DNA of 64,000 nucleotides from contig CM075650.1 in assembly GCA_037953625.1 (NCBI GenBank), positions 46,938,206 through 47,002,205 of the forward strand, read 5' to 3'. The notes beneath the pieces are model-generated. The model was not told the origin of the DNA. It saw nothing but the letters and a program-made list of their open reading frames with translations, and did not search any database. The stretch's first letter is position 1. The number at the start of each line of letters is the position of its first letter. The position numbers and the translations under genes were made by a program. Of the stretch, positions 23,198-37,200 are shown piece after piece. This stretch comes from Crotalaria pallida (lineage: Eukaryota > Streptophyta > Magnoliopsida > Fabales > Fabaceae).

Positions 23198-23764
23198 TGT
23201 AACACCCTATAATTAATTACCCTTAATTCCCCTTATACTAAAATACAGACTTAAAAATTCATTTTTAATTCATTAAAATCAACCGTCAAACACACGGAGT
23301 TTTGTTTGTTTTTCGGACTAATCCAAAATTTAACCCGTGATAAACAATTTCAGATAAACAACTAATAGCCAGCCGGGCTTCAGATTATACTTCTAAATCA
23401 TATCAAGGACCCATGGGCTCCAAATATATCAGAGTAATAGCGGAAAATACTAAGTTTGAATGTCATAACCAAAACATATAACTGTGTCAAAATAAAACAT
23501 CCTAAGCCTCACTTAAAATATGAATAACAAATTTTACATCAAAATAGTGTAGGAGGCTTAAGTTCATAATATCCTCCAAATCCCATAATAACCCTACTCT
23601 CCCTGTAAGGGGAAGTACTCCTGCTCGGCCGGGGGCTGTGCCAACTCAATCTCCGTACCGGAAAATGTAAGGGAGTGAGCATTGCACATGAAATAGAAGG
23701 CAGTTTCTAACTAGACATAACGACCCGCTAGGTCAAGCACAAATAGCAATTAAACATATATTCA
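23198..23764 (-). repeat. Element B upstream LTR, first segment
   Basis: It matches 6185-6740 closely and stops at the TCA duplication (23762-23764) of element D. It carries one changed base in the CCGTC/GACGG hairpin (CACGG at about 23294). Confidence 0.92.
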
Positions 23765-23784
23765 GGGTACGTTTGGTTCAGCGT

Positions 23785-26700
23785 TCCCCTCTTCCAAACT
23801 CGCGTTTCTTCTCCAATAACGCGAAATCAACTTGTTTGGGTTTCCTGCTGAGAATCGATTTGGCTCTCCAAACTCGAGTTTGGATCGAAGCAGGTATGGA
23901 TCGCTTCTGCATCAAAGGAGAATCAATTTTGGGTTTTCAGATCTCCAATGTTAGGTAAGTTCTCCTTCTTGCCCTCCCTGCCATTCTCTTCATGTCTGTT
24001 GATGGTTTTCCCTTTCCCAACTTGTTTCTGGCTTTCCCTTTGTTCAATTCCAATCACCGACAGTGTATTTATGGCTATCACCAAATCACCGCTCACCAAC
24101 TCTTCAAAACAACTATATTTTAATTTCTCTTCAACTTGTTTAAGGATTAGGATAGTAATAAATTCAATTCCTTCACAACTTGGTTATGCTTCATTTGTGT
24201 TTTTTTAGTGTATATATCTCCTTTATCTCATGTCACTTCTTCCTCTTGTTGCTGCATAGAAGAGTGTGGAAATTTTTTGCAAATTTATTATTTTCAACCG
24301 TAGCTTTCTAATGTTACCAACTCCCACTCTCATCTCCTTTCTCTATATATACACGGAGGTCACTCTCCTTGTCCCTCACAACTTTAATTTGCTGAGATTA
24401 AGTTGCAGGGAGACTACCAACTTTCATTTTCTTCAAAAAAGTCAAGTGGCCTGAGGTAAGTTGTAGCTTATTCTCTCAATTTAGTTTCGTTTTTTTAGTG
24501 AAGTTATGTTAAAAGATACACGCAGGTGTAATTGTAGCTTGTTTTGCTTTGAAAATTATGTATTCATAACATTAAGCTGCCTTATAAGTATGATTGGTTC
24601 TATTTGAGTCAGTATAATTTCTTGTTATTTTGGTCACAATGTTGTTCATATAGCTCTGCATTTGATAATTTTAGTTTGAAAAGGATTGCAATTTGAAGTT
24701 TATGGGTGTTTTGGTAGTCCTTTAGTCATAAATGATGACTTAGTGCACGATTCTCTAGTATGAGCACTAAGTATGAAGAAAAGGTGTGGTCTCTTTGGTC
24801 ACAAATAATTTAATTCAATGTTTGCTATCATGCCATATCTTAATGGAAGATGCAGTCGGTGTGATAAAGTCTAAACTGCTATCATAGTGAAAGAGAGCTA
24901 AGCCAAATATCCTTTAAGTTAATCTACCTAGAGATAGGGCTTGAAGCGAGCATGCTTTGAGCTTTTATCATTTTAGTAAAGTGAATTGGTCAAAAAAGGT
25001 AATGCATTCAGCACATTGTATATAAGGAAAAAAATGCTTTTAAGATGAGTTTTCTTGCTGCATGGTATTTGAACTTAACAAATATAGGTGATGTGTTTAA
25101 GAGAACACTTTTTGGATGTATGAGTTCTTTCTGAACCTTTAGAACTTTTGTCTAAATAACATGTATAGGCTGCAAGAAACCTCGTGATTGATAATCATAC
25201 AGGAAACGGCTATTAGGTTCTTTAATAGGAATAAGGAAGATTGTGATGGAAATTGAAGAGTTCTGAAATCTGGGAATAAGTCACATGAATCCTGTTTTCT
25301 AATGCTTACATACAATGGCTTGGTATTCTAGTAGCAGGATCAATGCTTGAAATTCAATGTTTGCAAATTACTGATCACTCATTCATGTTTAGACAGTTCT
25401 AGAAGTGTTGGACATACCGTTAAAGGAACCATCTCTTATCTTTTCTAGATCATTGATATCCATGAAGAGTCTAGTGACCGAAGTTGTACTTGAATATTCA
25501 GTGTGATATCTTCAATACTCTGGTTTTGTGTTATTAGCATTGATCTACTTCCTGAACATAATGATGTACTTTTTCAAATGTCATTTGTGTTTTGTTATTG
25601 ATAAATGAACAGTTAGAACCCAATGTTGGACTATGTTTTGTTTGATTATAAATTGGCATCTTATTTTGAATTTTTGATATTTGGTTTCATATACTTTTCA
25701 GTGACTGAAATTTTCTATGGCTTGCTGATGATGGCTAAAGTAGTCCATTTCTTTTTTCATAAAATTTCATTATTTTTATTTCGTAAATGATGGTATTTAC
25801 TAATAACATAATTATTTAACATCTTTTTGTCCCACTTCAAAAAAAACATCTTTTTATTCTAAACCCTCCGTGTTTAGAAGTTATGTTGGACTCTAACTAA
25901 CTCTAATCAAGCTGAGAAGATTAAGGGATATAAAACTTTTCTAGTACCTATTTCTTTAAACTAAAGTAGTGACAAGTGTTTTCCAACCAGCAGCTAATTC
26001 TTTTTTTTTTTTGTAACGTAGCAGCTAATTCTTTGATCTATACATATAACAATGCTGTAATTAATAAGAAGGCATAGAGTAACCATTTTTGGCTACAATT
26101 TACAGCATTCACATTCTTTTTTTCTATTTTTTCACTTATTACTTTCATTCTTGTTGAAGAAGATATTAAGTGTCCCCCACATAAATGGAATCTGATCACC
26201 AATTTTACATGCCTATGCTATCTCCAACTTTTTTTCATTTCTGTGTCCTCCTTTCCACAAAAAAGCAGAAGATGCCATATGTTGTTTAAAGGAGATACCA
26301 TGCTAGCATTAATACAAGGCAGTGAGGTTTAATCAATGTGACTGCAAGGCATTCCATAATTGAAACTTGCCCCTAGCAACTTCATTATCTCTCTGCTATA
26401 GTGGTGTCCAACCTATTTTGAATCTTATGTACTGGCCTTAGTGCAAATTTTACACTGACTAATACCCAGCTAGCATTGTACCTGGTCTTTATTTTTTAAT
26501 ATGTAATTACTTTTGGTGGGTGAGGTGAACTTATTTTCTCTTCAATTAATTAATTTTTTTATTGGATTCTGTTTTCCATTATCCTTGAAGAATTTAGGTG
26601 AAATACATTGTTTGAAACTATAGTATGTGTTTTGGTGCCAACTTACGTAACTCTGATACATAAAACCTAGGTGCCTTATAGGCTATAGCTCCCAAATGAA

Positions 26701-27163
26701 TCAGAACATAATAAATATATCAGACTTTAAATGTCCTTTTCAGAAATGGAACGAAATATGTATAATCTGTTCATTAACAGTGTGGAATAATTACTTAAAC
26801 AAGAAATCTTGTAATTTAAGGCAACGCAGTCCACTCAATAGCATAATCAACAAAGCCCTGCATTGTGAACCTCTGTTGTCAAAAATTTACATACCTCTGC
26901 TGTCAAAAATATACTCATATATTTTGGCCTGTTAAGGCTGTAATCTTATTGTTGTTATGGCTGTTTTGGTTAATACTGGGACCAAGGGTGTTTTTATATT
27001 AGTATGTGGGGTTGAGACAAAATATAAAGTTGATATGCTTCTTTTGTCATTGTTGTTATGGCTGTAATCTTATTGCTGTTATTTGAAGTTTTGATAGAAT
27101 CCACTCTACTTACTAATAGTTGATGCTTGATAGTGTTTGTTATTTCCTATATGATGTATATAG
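23785..27163 (+). other. Element D leader, 3.4 kb without recognised genes
   Basis: This is AT-rich sequence between the left terminal repeat and ORF1. Short frames (for example 23948-24208) have no family signature. Such a long leader may hold an untranslated first exon and intron, but no splice pair can be assigned with confidence. Confidence 0.4.
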
Positions 27164-28202
27164 ATGAGTAACAATGAAGTGCTGAAAGAAAAGGCTTGTT
27201 GGGATCCTAAAGCCACTGAATGCTTCATTACAACATGTTTGGAACAAGTTTCATAGGGGGAACGCCTTGGTAGTAGCTTTACTAAGAAGGGGTGGAAATG
27301 TATAGTTTCCAAGTTTAATGAGTTGACTGGAAGGAAATATGACAAGACAAAGTTGAAAAATAGGTACGATAACTTGAGAAAAGATTGGCGAGCATGGTAT
27401 AATTTATTTGGCAAAGAAACTGGCTTAGGATGGGATAGTGTGAGGAATACCGTGGCTGCACCGGATGAGTGGTGAGAGAGCAAGCAACTAGTAAGTGACT
27501 AACAAAATGTGCATGTTTAAAACACTTTAGTTTATATTTTGTCCTTTTATCTTACCATGATTAGTTGTAAACATACAGGAAAACCCTCAATATGGAAAAT
27601 TTAGGAACAAGGGGCTTCCATTTGCTAGAGAATTGACTGAACTCTTCAAGGGTGCAGTGGCTACAGGAGAGTTTGCTTGGGCACCCTCATGTGGGATATT
27701 GCCTAATGGGCATGGTGGTGATGACAATGAGGGATATCGTCCATGCCTAGATAGTATGCTGGAAGCCTTGGGTGATAGTGAAGATGCCAGTGTAGGAGCA
27801 ACAAATGAGCTTGCGGATATTGACATAAATGCTTCTCAAGGAACTGTTAGCCAAGGAGTTGGTAGCCAAAAGAGTGGAGATAAAAGAAAGAGAATTAGTC
27901 TTGTTGAAAAGAAAAAAAAGAAAAAAACCACTGCCTCCTCAAAGATAGCTGAGGCTGTTAGTGTCATAGCCGAGACATGTAGGTCACGCAATGATGTTGT
28001 TACTAGTGCATCAATTGGAGAAGTGATGGCTGAGCTTCAGTACTTGGATGAGGTTTCAAATGATCTTGATTTGCATACCAAGTGTTGTCAACTTATGATG
28101 TTTAAGGCAGCTAGGGAGATGTTTGTTGCATTGAGAGGTTTTAAGGAGAAAAAGTTGCATTGGTTGAGGCAGGCAGCAAATAGTCTATTTCCATTCATGT
28201 AG
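27164..28202 (+). pseudogene. Element D ORF1: Myb/SANT-like Harbinger accessory protein, two stops
   Basis: Exon 1 (27164-27490) encodes a trihelix Myb/SANT-like domain: GSSFTKKGWKCIVSKFNELTG, then YDKTKLKNRYDNLRKDW and GKETGLGWD. A GTAAGT donor at 27491 and a TACAG acceptor ending at 27578 join it in phase to exon 2 (27579-28202), which starts ENPQYGKFRNKGLP and ends with an LRQAANSLFPFM tail. A lysine-rich stretch near KKKKKKTTASSK could be a nuclear signal. In this superfamily the protein partners the transposase and binds DNA. Exon 1 has TAG after CLEQVS (27222-27224) and TGA in place of the second tryptophan of DEWW, so the copy is broken. Confidence 0.85.
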
Positions 28203-28820
28203 GCTTAGTTGTATGTGTACTAGGAATTGGACTACTAGCAAGTGAGATGTAGGATGGCTAGTTGTTTGAAAATAGTGCTTTTTATGTTTTTATGTTTGAA
28301 AATCATGTTTTCCTAAAAGTATGGATGCTATTCTGTTTTTTCCTTCTATTTTCTTTGAATGGTATTCTATTTTTCTTTTTGTTTGGATCTTGTTGTTTAT
28401 TTAATGTAAAATTTACTGATTTGGTAGCATGTTAGATACACTATGGAGAATTTTTCTTACTTCATGTGTTTTTAATTATTATTTTTTTTCTTACACTATG
28501 GAGAATTTCGTGGTTCCTGGATGAGTTACTTCAGATTTGAGCAGATAGAAGTATAAGCTATTGAATCTGTTATCAATCTATGCACATTCACGTTGGGGAC
28601 TGGTTGTTTGTTGGGCTTGGTTTCTTATTTTTTCTGCTAGAATGCTTATGGTTTACTATGTAAATTTGGGATAGCTTTTGCTGTTTGTGAATTCTGGTTC
28701 CTGTGGGCTTAGAGTTTTGCTTATACTCTGCCCTGTCTTTAATGAATTTTTTTTTCTTATTAAAAAAAATTTATTATTATTATTATTATTAACTGTGGCA
28801 TTGTAATTTTTTCACCAGGA

Positions 28821-30120
28821 ATGAGTTTTGATTGGAAAGAACAGTTTAAGGTAGATACCAACGAAAATGATGATATTATGGAAGAAGCTTCTTATGTTGG
28901 GGCACTCGTCGGTGAGTATGCAATAAAATATTTATGTAAAGAGCCATGTAGAACTAGAGAACAAACAGGTCATGCATGGGTGCAAGGTATATTGCAAGGG
29001 CATCCCATTCGTTGTTATGAGCACTTTCGCATGGAAAAACATATTTTCTATAAGCTTTGCACTGAATTAGTTGATCTTGGTTTAAAACCCACTAATCCCA
29101 TGGGGTTGAAGAAATGGTAGGTATGTTCTTAAACATGGTTGGCCATGGGTTAGGTAATAGAATGCTTCAAGAAATATTTCAACACTCCGGAGAGACTATA
29201 AGTAGACATATACACAAAGTTCTAACTGCTTGCTTGAAGTTATCTTTCAAATATATTAGGCCACAAGATCCTAAGCTTCGTGATACTCATGAAAAAATTA
29301 AAAATGATAAGCGATATTGGCCATTTTTTAAGAATGCCATAGGAGCAATTGATGGTACTCATGTTCCATGTGTTATTACCCCTTCCGAACAAGGAAGATT
29401 TATTGGGAGAAAGGGATATCCAACACAAAATATAATGGCGGTATGTGATTGGAACATGTGTTTTACTTTTGTATTGCCTGGGTGGGAAGGTACAGCCCAT
29501 GATGCTCGTGTGTTTGAACATGCTCTCACAAATGCTAACATGAACTTTCCACGTCCTCCACCAGGTTTGCACTTTCTGTGAATATAGTTGATTTACTTTT
29601 TTTTGTTGAAATTTTTCCTTAAATTTTTTAATTTTATTTTTTCGTGTTATCTTTAGATAAATATTACTTGGTAGATGCTGGTTATCCAACACCGACGAGA
29701 TTTCTTGGTCCTTATAGATGTGAGCGCTATCATCTTCCTGATTTTAGACGTAAATCTGGATTTGCAAACCATAATGAAGTATTCAACTTTTACCACTCAA
29801 GTTTAAGGTGCACAATAGAAAGAACTTTTGGTGTATGGAAGAACAAGTTTGCAATTTTGCGTCGCATGCCTAAGTACAAATTTGAAACACAAGTTCAAAT
29901 AGTTTGCGCAACAATGGCTTTACACAACTTCATTAGAAGAAATGCTGATCATGATATAGATTTTGATCGTTATGAAGATGAAGGCATAAATCTTGAAGAT
30001 GAAGATGAAGATGATGATGGAGATGATGAAGTTAACTTGTACTCATCCCAAGCTGAGATGAATAATACCCGAGATTCAATTCGAGATGAAATTATACAAT
30101 ACAAGTTAATTAACAAGTAG
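28821..30120 (+). pseudogene. Element D ORF2: PIF/Harbinger DDE transposase with one frameshift
   Basis: The frame begins at ATG 28821 (MSFDWKEQF), preceded by a CACCAG acceptor-like site. The N-terminal part runs to LKPTNPMG. A missing G in the run at 29102-29105 then shifts the frame, and the protein resumes at about 29106 with VEEMVGMFLNMVGHG. The DDE nuclease domain follows: GAIDGTH (Asp codon 29351), AHDARVF (Asp codon 29501), and CTIERTFGVWK (Glu codon 29818). An intron at 29565-29656 (GT...TTTAG) splits it, and splicing keeps the frame (PP-DKYYLVDAGYP). The C-terminus is acidic. All three catalytic residues are present, so one base separates this gene from an intact frame. The gene would move D and any related miniature elements. 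Confidence 0.88.
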
Positions 30121-30511
30121 TTATATTTTAAAATTGTAATGCACTATTAATTATTTGCTCTTAAATGGTTGCAGTATGTGTAATTGCTATTATGATGCTA
30201 GTTATAACATTTTCTGTAACTGCACTTTGAAAGTTAATTATCATATTTTGTTTTATGTCAATAAGTGACTACTATTATTTATTTTACAAAAGATTCTACA
30301 TGAAATATAAACCCATTTTGGTAATTGCACATTTAGAATCAATTTTGATCCAAATTTTCCAAACAACAATATTTTACTAAAATCACTTTACTGATAAAGA
30401 TATCCAAACATAAACCACTTTACCACAAACTCAATTATAACCAAAATCAATTCTACATAATCAATTACATTCAAAATCAATTTTGCAAACGCTCATCCAA
30501 ACATACACTCA

Positions 30512-31285
30512 CATATTGCACACCATACTCATTATTCATTCCAAATTTCCATTTTTATTATTCATTTCAACATCCGTTTCCATTATTCATTTCCACATCC
30601 ATTTTCCTTATTCATCTCAACATCCATTTCATTAATCATTTCACACACTTACTTTATTTAGGTACATCACCTCAAATCAGAGGCCAATGTACAATTTCAT
30701 TCAACAAATTTATCACCTCAATCTGAGGCTCCCATTCTTTTCCTTATTTAAATTATGTGTCTCTCAGGTCAGAGGTCAACACACCAATACACATTTCATC
30801 CGGTGTCCCTCAGGTCAGAGGTCAACACCCAACTCATTATTTAATCCGGTGTCCCTCAGGTCAGAGGTCAACACTCATTCATTTTAATTCATATCGTGTC
30901 CCTCAGGTCAGAGGTCAACACATTTTTAACATTTTATTCATTTCGTGTCCCTCAGGTCAGAGGTCAACACTCAATCGTACTTCACCTCCACGCAGGAAGG
31001 TACCTCATACAACCACCTACAATATACTTAACATCATTCTCTATATAAACCATTCATTTATATCACATTTAACCACAATCAACACATAATTATTCATGTA
31101 ATTTCCTTATTCATTTCCTTTCTCAGTTATCACAATCAAACCAAATAGTGTTCTCTTTTATAGACCAACATTTAGATTCGCTCTTCATTTTAATTTTGCA
31201 TATATCATCTTTTACTTTTTATTTCCACATAATCGTTTTACTTCCGTTTCCTATATTCACCAGTTCAATTCATAAACCATGATCT
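30512..31285 (-). repeat. Element B upstream LTR, second segment
   Basis: It continues from 23764 after element D. It contains the right copy of the B hairpin array (30661-31010), then AT-rich sequence to the GATCT duplication (31281-31285) of element E. Confidence 0.9.
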
Positions 31286-32841
31286 TGTTGGAAACCAACA
31301 AGCGGGCTAAGCAAATACTAGAGGGGGGTGAATAGTATTTTGAAGCACTAATACCAAATATTGCGATTGGTAATTGAAGAATGGAGCTAAGACTGAATTT
31401 TCTGGAATCAGACACAAAAGACTCGAGTCTTTTGTGAAATACTCGAGTTTTTCAGTGATGAACAACTCGAGTCTTTTCTTAAATACTCGAGTTTTTCCTA
31501 TCAGATAGCAGAAAAACCAGAAACGAAAATTCAGCAATTTTAACTCAAATCAATTCAATATTAAACAGGAACTTATCCAACAGAATAGCAAGCAATCTAA
31601 ATAACTTTTAAACACAAAGATTCCTTGAACTTGCTACCTAATTGTATAAATCCTAATTGATTGAAATGACTTAAGTCTATTGAGCTAGAAAGTAGATTAA
31701 AAGCAATAAACCAACACTCAAGCAATTTTATCCTGGTTCACTCCAACAATGAGCTACATCCAGTCCTCCTAATCACTTAGGAGTTTCTACTAATAATCAA
31801 ATTGTTAGAAATTACAAAGGATTGCTTGAGAATGGCCTCACTCAACCTAACCCTTCAAGAGTGTACCAAACTCTTGATTTCTACCCCAATTTGATTCCGG
31901 TGATTGAAGAACTCTTCACAAAGCTTCCTTGAACTCCCTTCAAGAAACTCCACCGGGCTAGGAACCTCCTAGTCTTGTGCTTGAGAACCTCTCAAGACTT
32001 GCAACACCCTAAGCCACTTAGGGTTTGCTTGGGAACAATCCAAGACTTTGAATAATCAAGCTTTTTGTATGTGTATTACTAATCTCACAATGGATTAGCA
32101 CAAATAAGCACAGCTCAATGTAAGAATTGAGGCCTAAAACTCAACTTGGAATAAAATGACAATATGAGTGAGAAGTTGAGCTTTTTGGGAATTAACACTT
32201 GAGAAGAGGAAATTATGAAATCTTGTAATCAATGATGTGTTGTTGTCTTGTTTGTTCTTGCACAAATTCAAAGATAAATTTTACAATAAGGTTCTGAATT
32301 CTCTCTTGGGGTTGGATGAGACTCAAATGCCCTCAATTGAGTTTTTGAGTCTCTCCAACGTTCATTTTTGCTGACTGGACAAAAATACTCGAGTCTTTTT
32401 GGTCGGTCACGAGTGAATTGGTGCACGAACAAGACTAACGGTCATAATTGCTGACCTGGCACAAATACTCGAGTTTTTCTATAAATACTCGAGTATATAC
32501 TCGAGTCTTTATCAAAATACTCGAGTATTTTGATCAGATATGGGAAAAATTATTTTTCAATTTTATTTTTCCTCTCGAGTATTAATTTTTGGTCAATCTC
32601 AACTTAATAAACATATAAAAATTTATTCCTAGAAGAGACTAACTATTTCTACCCACTCTCAACCACTCTCAACATAAATTAGAAATTTACAATTAATATT
32701 TGATTGAGAGTGATTGGGCACTTGTCTTCTTTTCTTGACTTCTTGTTGATGTTGATGTTGCAATATCTTCAAGGCATGATTTGTTAATTATTTTGTCATC
32801 ATCAAAACATAATCCACATAATTAGGAGCATTGAATTCACA
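31286..32841 (-). repeat. Element E downstream LTR
   Basis: It begins TGTTGGAAACC and ends TTGAATTCACA. Two clusters of ACTCGAGT palindromes lie at about 31422-31495 and 32385-32580, at the same offsets as in the other LTR. Confidence 0.92.
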
Positions 32842-34224
32842 ATCTCCCCCTTTTTGGTGATGACAAAATAATTAACACTTGATCCATTTGTTAAGCTTGA
32901 TCCACTTGGAGATGCAACTCCCCCTCACTATATGATACTTTTCACCTATCTAAAAATTCAGCTTGAGCAAGATGTTATGACAATTTAATTTTAGCACCAA
33001 GCCTATGGTATTAGAGAATTTAACAATTATCAGAGTATATACCATAATTAGAGATTTTAGGTGCAACAATATCAAGACAAGACAAGTGTAATATCTCTCC
33101 CCCTTTTTGTCATACGCCAAAAAGATGTAACAATTTAGAAAAAGATCAAGGGAGGAGAGGTGCATAATCGGAAAACCCCATAACCAACTATGCAAATAAA
33201 ACGGAGATATAATAACGATAAAGAGCTCCCCCTGAAGCTTTGCACAAACATCATAATGAAGACCAAATTCATTAACATAAAAACATCATAAAAGGTCCAA
33301 ATCAAAGGTGCAATAATAAACCCAAAGACTCAAAACACCAAGTTCTCAAAATACAGAAAATGTAACAAAGACCAACATGATAAAAACAGAATGAAAACTA
33401 AGATAAAATCCAAAGGTCAACATCATCAAAACATCGAAGGAGCTGGAGCATCTGGAGGAGAATAAAACCGAGAGAAGAGTTTAGAGGATGAAAAACTAGT
33501 AAGATTTGACAAAACTTTGAGGAAAATCTGAGTTTTGAGGAGAGAGATATGAGAAAATCGAGAGAGAAGAGGGTCGCAAAAACTTGAGTCTGAGAGTATA
33601 TATAAACAGTTCAAAATACTCGAATATATTCATAAATACTAGAGTTGTTCTTTAGGATATACTCGAGTTTTTGAAAATATATTCGAGTCGGTCGTGACTC
33701 AGCCCAGATTTCCCCAGAAAAGTCGAGTAAAAATTGAAAAACTCGACTTTGGTCCGAAAGTTCAATTTTTCAGGAAAACGCAAAATACTCGAGTTTTTGG
33801 AAAATACTCGAGTTTGGTCTGAAAGTTCAAAAATTTGGGGGTTTCGAAAGACTCGAGTGTTTTTCAAAACACTCGAGTATTTTAATAAAGACTCGAGTGT
33901 TTTGAGAAACACTCGAGTATTTTTATCAGACCCTGATTAAAAACTTTTTCAATTTAAAACTGATTTAATTTTGAATTAAAATACTCGAGTGTTTTTGGAA
34001 AAACTCGAGTATTTTGACAGAACAGAAAGTAAAAACTCAGTTTTAAAAGACCAAACACAAATCAAATACAAATGCTTCACTACCAACTTGGAATACAGTA
34101 CAGAATCACACACAATTAACATATACAATTTCAAATATCATCAAGGACAATTTAACTAAGAATCAATAACACATTAGAGTAAGACTAATATGGTGATTTT
34201 TCAAAAAAATGACACACAATGCAA
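32842..34224 (-). other. Element E 3' untranslated region with palindrome array
   Basis: The LTR-proximal end (32842-32858) is the AAAAAGGGGGAGATT purine tract when read on the minus strand; a similar tract recurs near 33095. Between about 33615 and 34020 an ACTCGAGT palindrome flanked by A/T-rich arms is repeated about ten times with small variations. No coding sequence is recognised; this is where some SIRE elements carry an envelope-like frame. Confidence 0.7.
33615..34020. repeat. Interspersed ACTCGAGT palindromes
   Basis: About ten copies of AATACTCGAGTNTTTT-like palindromes occur at irregular spacing. Some are degenerate (ACTAGAGT, ATTCGAGT). The core is the same as in element E's LTRs and in the gypsy element G LTR. 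Confidence 0.8.
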
Positions 34225-37200
34225 TTAGCCTATATTAGCTTCATCTAAAATACCAAGTTCTCTCCTAATATGATAAAAGGTGTCCCTTGGTAGAGGTTTT
34301 GTAAAAATGTCAGCTAATTGATTTGTGGTACTGACAAATTCAATTGTGCAATCACCCTTTTGTACATGATCTCTTAAAAAGTGATGTCTTATTTCAATGT
34401 GTTTAGTTCTTGAGTGATACACCGGATTCTTAGTCAAATTGATTGCACTCGTGTTATCGCATCTAATCGGAATATTTTCAAGTTTCAAACCAAAATCCGA
34501 TAATTGTTGTTTCATCCATAACAGTTGAGCACAACAACTACCGGCTGCGATATATTCCGCTTCGGCGGTAGAAAGAGCGACACAAGCTTGCTTTTTAGAA
34601 AACCATGACACCAATGAACTTCCCAAGAAATGGCAAGTACCACTGGTGCTTTTGCGATCAAGCTTGCATCCCGCGAAGTCGGAATCCGAGTAACCAACTA
34701 AACTAAGATTGGCATCAGCAGGATACCATAAACCAGTGTTAATTGTTCCTTTTAGATACTTAAATATATGTTTAACTGCGGATAGGTGAGATTCTTTAGG
34801 ATTAGCTTGAAATCTAGCACACATGCATACACTAAACATAATATCCGGTCTAGATGCAGTGAGATATAGGAGACTACCTATCATACCCCTATACTTACTA
34901 ACATCAACCGGTGTACCTTGTTCATCCTTGTCTAGGTAGCATGATGTGCTCATTGGAGTGTAGGCTTCCTTGCACTTGTCCAATCCGAATTTCTCAAGGA
35001 GCTCTTTGCAATATTTCCCTTGATGCACAAATATCTCCTCCTTGACTTGCTTTATTTGTAAGCCTAGGAAGAACTTGAGTTCTCCCATCATTGACATTTC
35101 AAATTCCTTTTTCATCAAATTTGAAAACTTTCTACAAAGAGACACGTTAGTAGCACCGAAAATGATATCATCAACATAGATTTGTACTAACAAAATGTCA
35201 TCCTTGCTTTTATAAATAAATAGTGTATTATCAACCTTCCCTCTTTGAAACTTGTTTTCTAATAGAAAGGAACTCAGTCGATCATACCAAGCTCTAGGAG
35301 CTTGTTTCAATCCATAGAGTGCCTTTTTCAATTTATAAACATGGTTTGGAAATTCACTATTTTCAAAACCGGGGGGTTGTTTGACATACACTTCTTCATT
35401 TATAAACCCATTCAAGAAAGCACTTTTAACATCCATTTGATATAAAGTGAATTTCATGATTGAAGCATAAGCAAGTAAAATTCGGATTGCTTCAAGACGT
35501 GCAACCGGAGCAAAGGTCTCATCATAATCGATACCTTCCTCTTGGTTGTACCCTTGAGCTACTAGTCTAGCTTTGTTTCTTATAATCAACCCGGATTCAT
35601 CAAGTTTGTTTCTATAAATCCATTTAGTACCAATTATGGTATGATCATCGGGTTTAGGGACTAGATCCCAAACTTCATTTCTTTCAAATTGGTTTAATTC
35701 TTCTTGCATAGCAAGAACCCAATGATCATCCTCAATGGCCTTTTTAATTGAATCGGGTTTAATTTGAGAAACAAATGAGACATAGTGGCAAATGTTTTGA
35801 ATAGACCTACGAGTAAGTACTCCCTTTGACATATCTCCTATGACTTTGTCTATAGGATGAGCCTTGACCGATTTCCAAGTTGGAGGAAGTTCTTCCCTTA
35901 CTTCTCCTTCATCAACTTTTGAATTCTCTCTCTCTTTTTCTTCTTTTGAAAAGACAATGCCATCTTCACTAGCATCACATAAAACACTATCTTCTTTTGA
36001 AGACTCATTAAAAACCACATGAATTGATTCCTCAATAGTTAAAGTTCTTTTATTGAAAATTCTATAAGCTTTACTATGAGAAGAATAGCCTAAAAATATG
36101 CCTTCATCGGATTTGGAATCAAACTTGCCAATGTGTTCTTTTCCATTATTTAAAACAAAAACTTGGCATCCGAAGACATGAAAATGAGATATATTTGGCT
36201 TTCTTCCCTTGTAAAGTTCATAGGGGGTTTTATCCAAAGAGGGCCTTATCAAAATACGATTTAAAACATAACAAGCCGTATTGACGGCATCGGCCCAAAA
36301 ATATTGAGGTACTTGAGAATCATTTAACATGGTTCTAGCAAGTTCCTCTAGCACCCTATTTTTCCGCTCTACCACTCCGTTTTGTTCCGGAGTCCTTGGT
36401 GCGGAGAATTGATGCTCAATACCATTTTTAGCACAAAATCTATCAAATTTGTGGTTTTCGAATTCACCACCATGATCGGTTCGAATAATAATTACTTTTT
36501 GATTTACTTGGTTTTGCAAAAGTTTGACATGATGTTTAAAAGATTTGTAGGTCTCACTCTTAGTAGTTAAAAATAAAGTCCAAGTAAACCTAGAGAAGTC
36601 ATCAACAATCACCAATGCATAATAGTTGCCACCAAAGCTTTTTATTTGTGATGGTCCAAACAAGTCCATATGAAGCATTTCTAATGGCCTTGATGTGGAC
36701 ATAACCATTTTTGATCCAAAGGTGTTTTTAGTTTGTTTACATTTCTTGCAAGGGGAACAAACACCTTCAATAGAAAAATTTAGCTTTGGTAAACCAACTA
36801 CTAGATCTTTAGATTGAATTTTCTTCAATTGGTTTACATTTATATGAGCGGTCCTACGATGCCATAACCAAGTGACATTTTCTTTGCTCACTAAACAAGT
36901 AGAGACCAAAGAAGTGACTTTGTTCAAATCAACTAAGTAAGTATTATTTGACCTTCTACCAACAAATTTGATTGATTCATCTTTGTCACTTTTAATGAGG
37001 CAATGGGTAGAGGTAAAAACTACATGATTGCCAATATCACATAATTGGCTTATGCTCAAGAGATTATGTTCTAATCCTTGAACATAGAGCACATTATCAA
37101 TAATCAAATTTGAAGAGTTTCCGATTTTACCAATACCAAGGATTTTGCCTTTGTTGTTGTCCCCATAAGTGACATAACCCTTTTCCTTTGGAGTAAGCTC

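Larger units (their letters stand above)
23765..30508 (+). mobile_element. Element D: PIF/Harbinger DNA transposon
   Basis: D is inserted in B's right LTR; comparison with B's left LTR (near 6740) shows a clean insertion with 3-bp duplication TCA (23762-23764 and 30509-30511). Ends are imperfect inverted repeats: GGGTACGTTTGGTTCAGCG at the left, and GTGTATGTTTGGATGAGCG when the right end is read inward. It carries the two genes typical of the superfamily in the same direction: a Myb/SANT-like protein (ORF1) and a DDE transposase (ORF2). Both are damaged. Length is 6.7 kb, half of it non-coding leader. Confidence 0.92.

Noticed and set aside
33652..33940. Envelope-like third frame in element E
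   Set aside because: Only short frames generated by the ACTCGAGT palindromes; no signal peptide, membrane segment or coiled coil.
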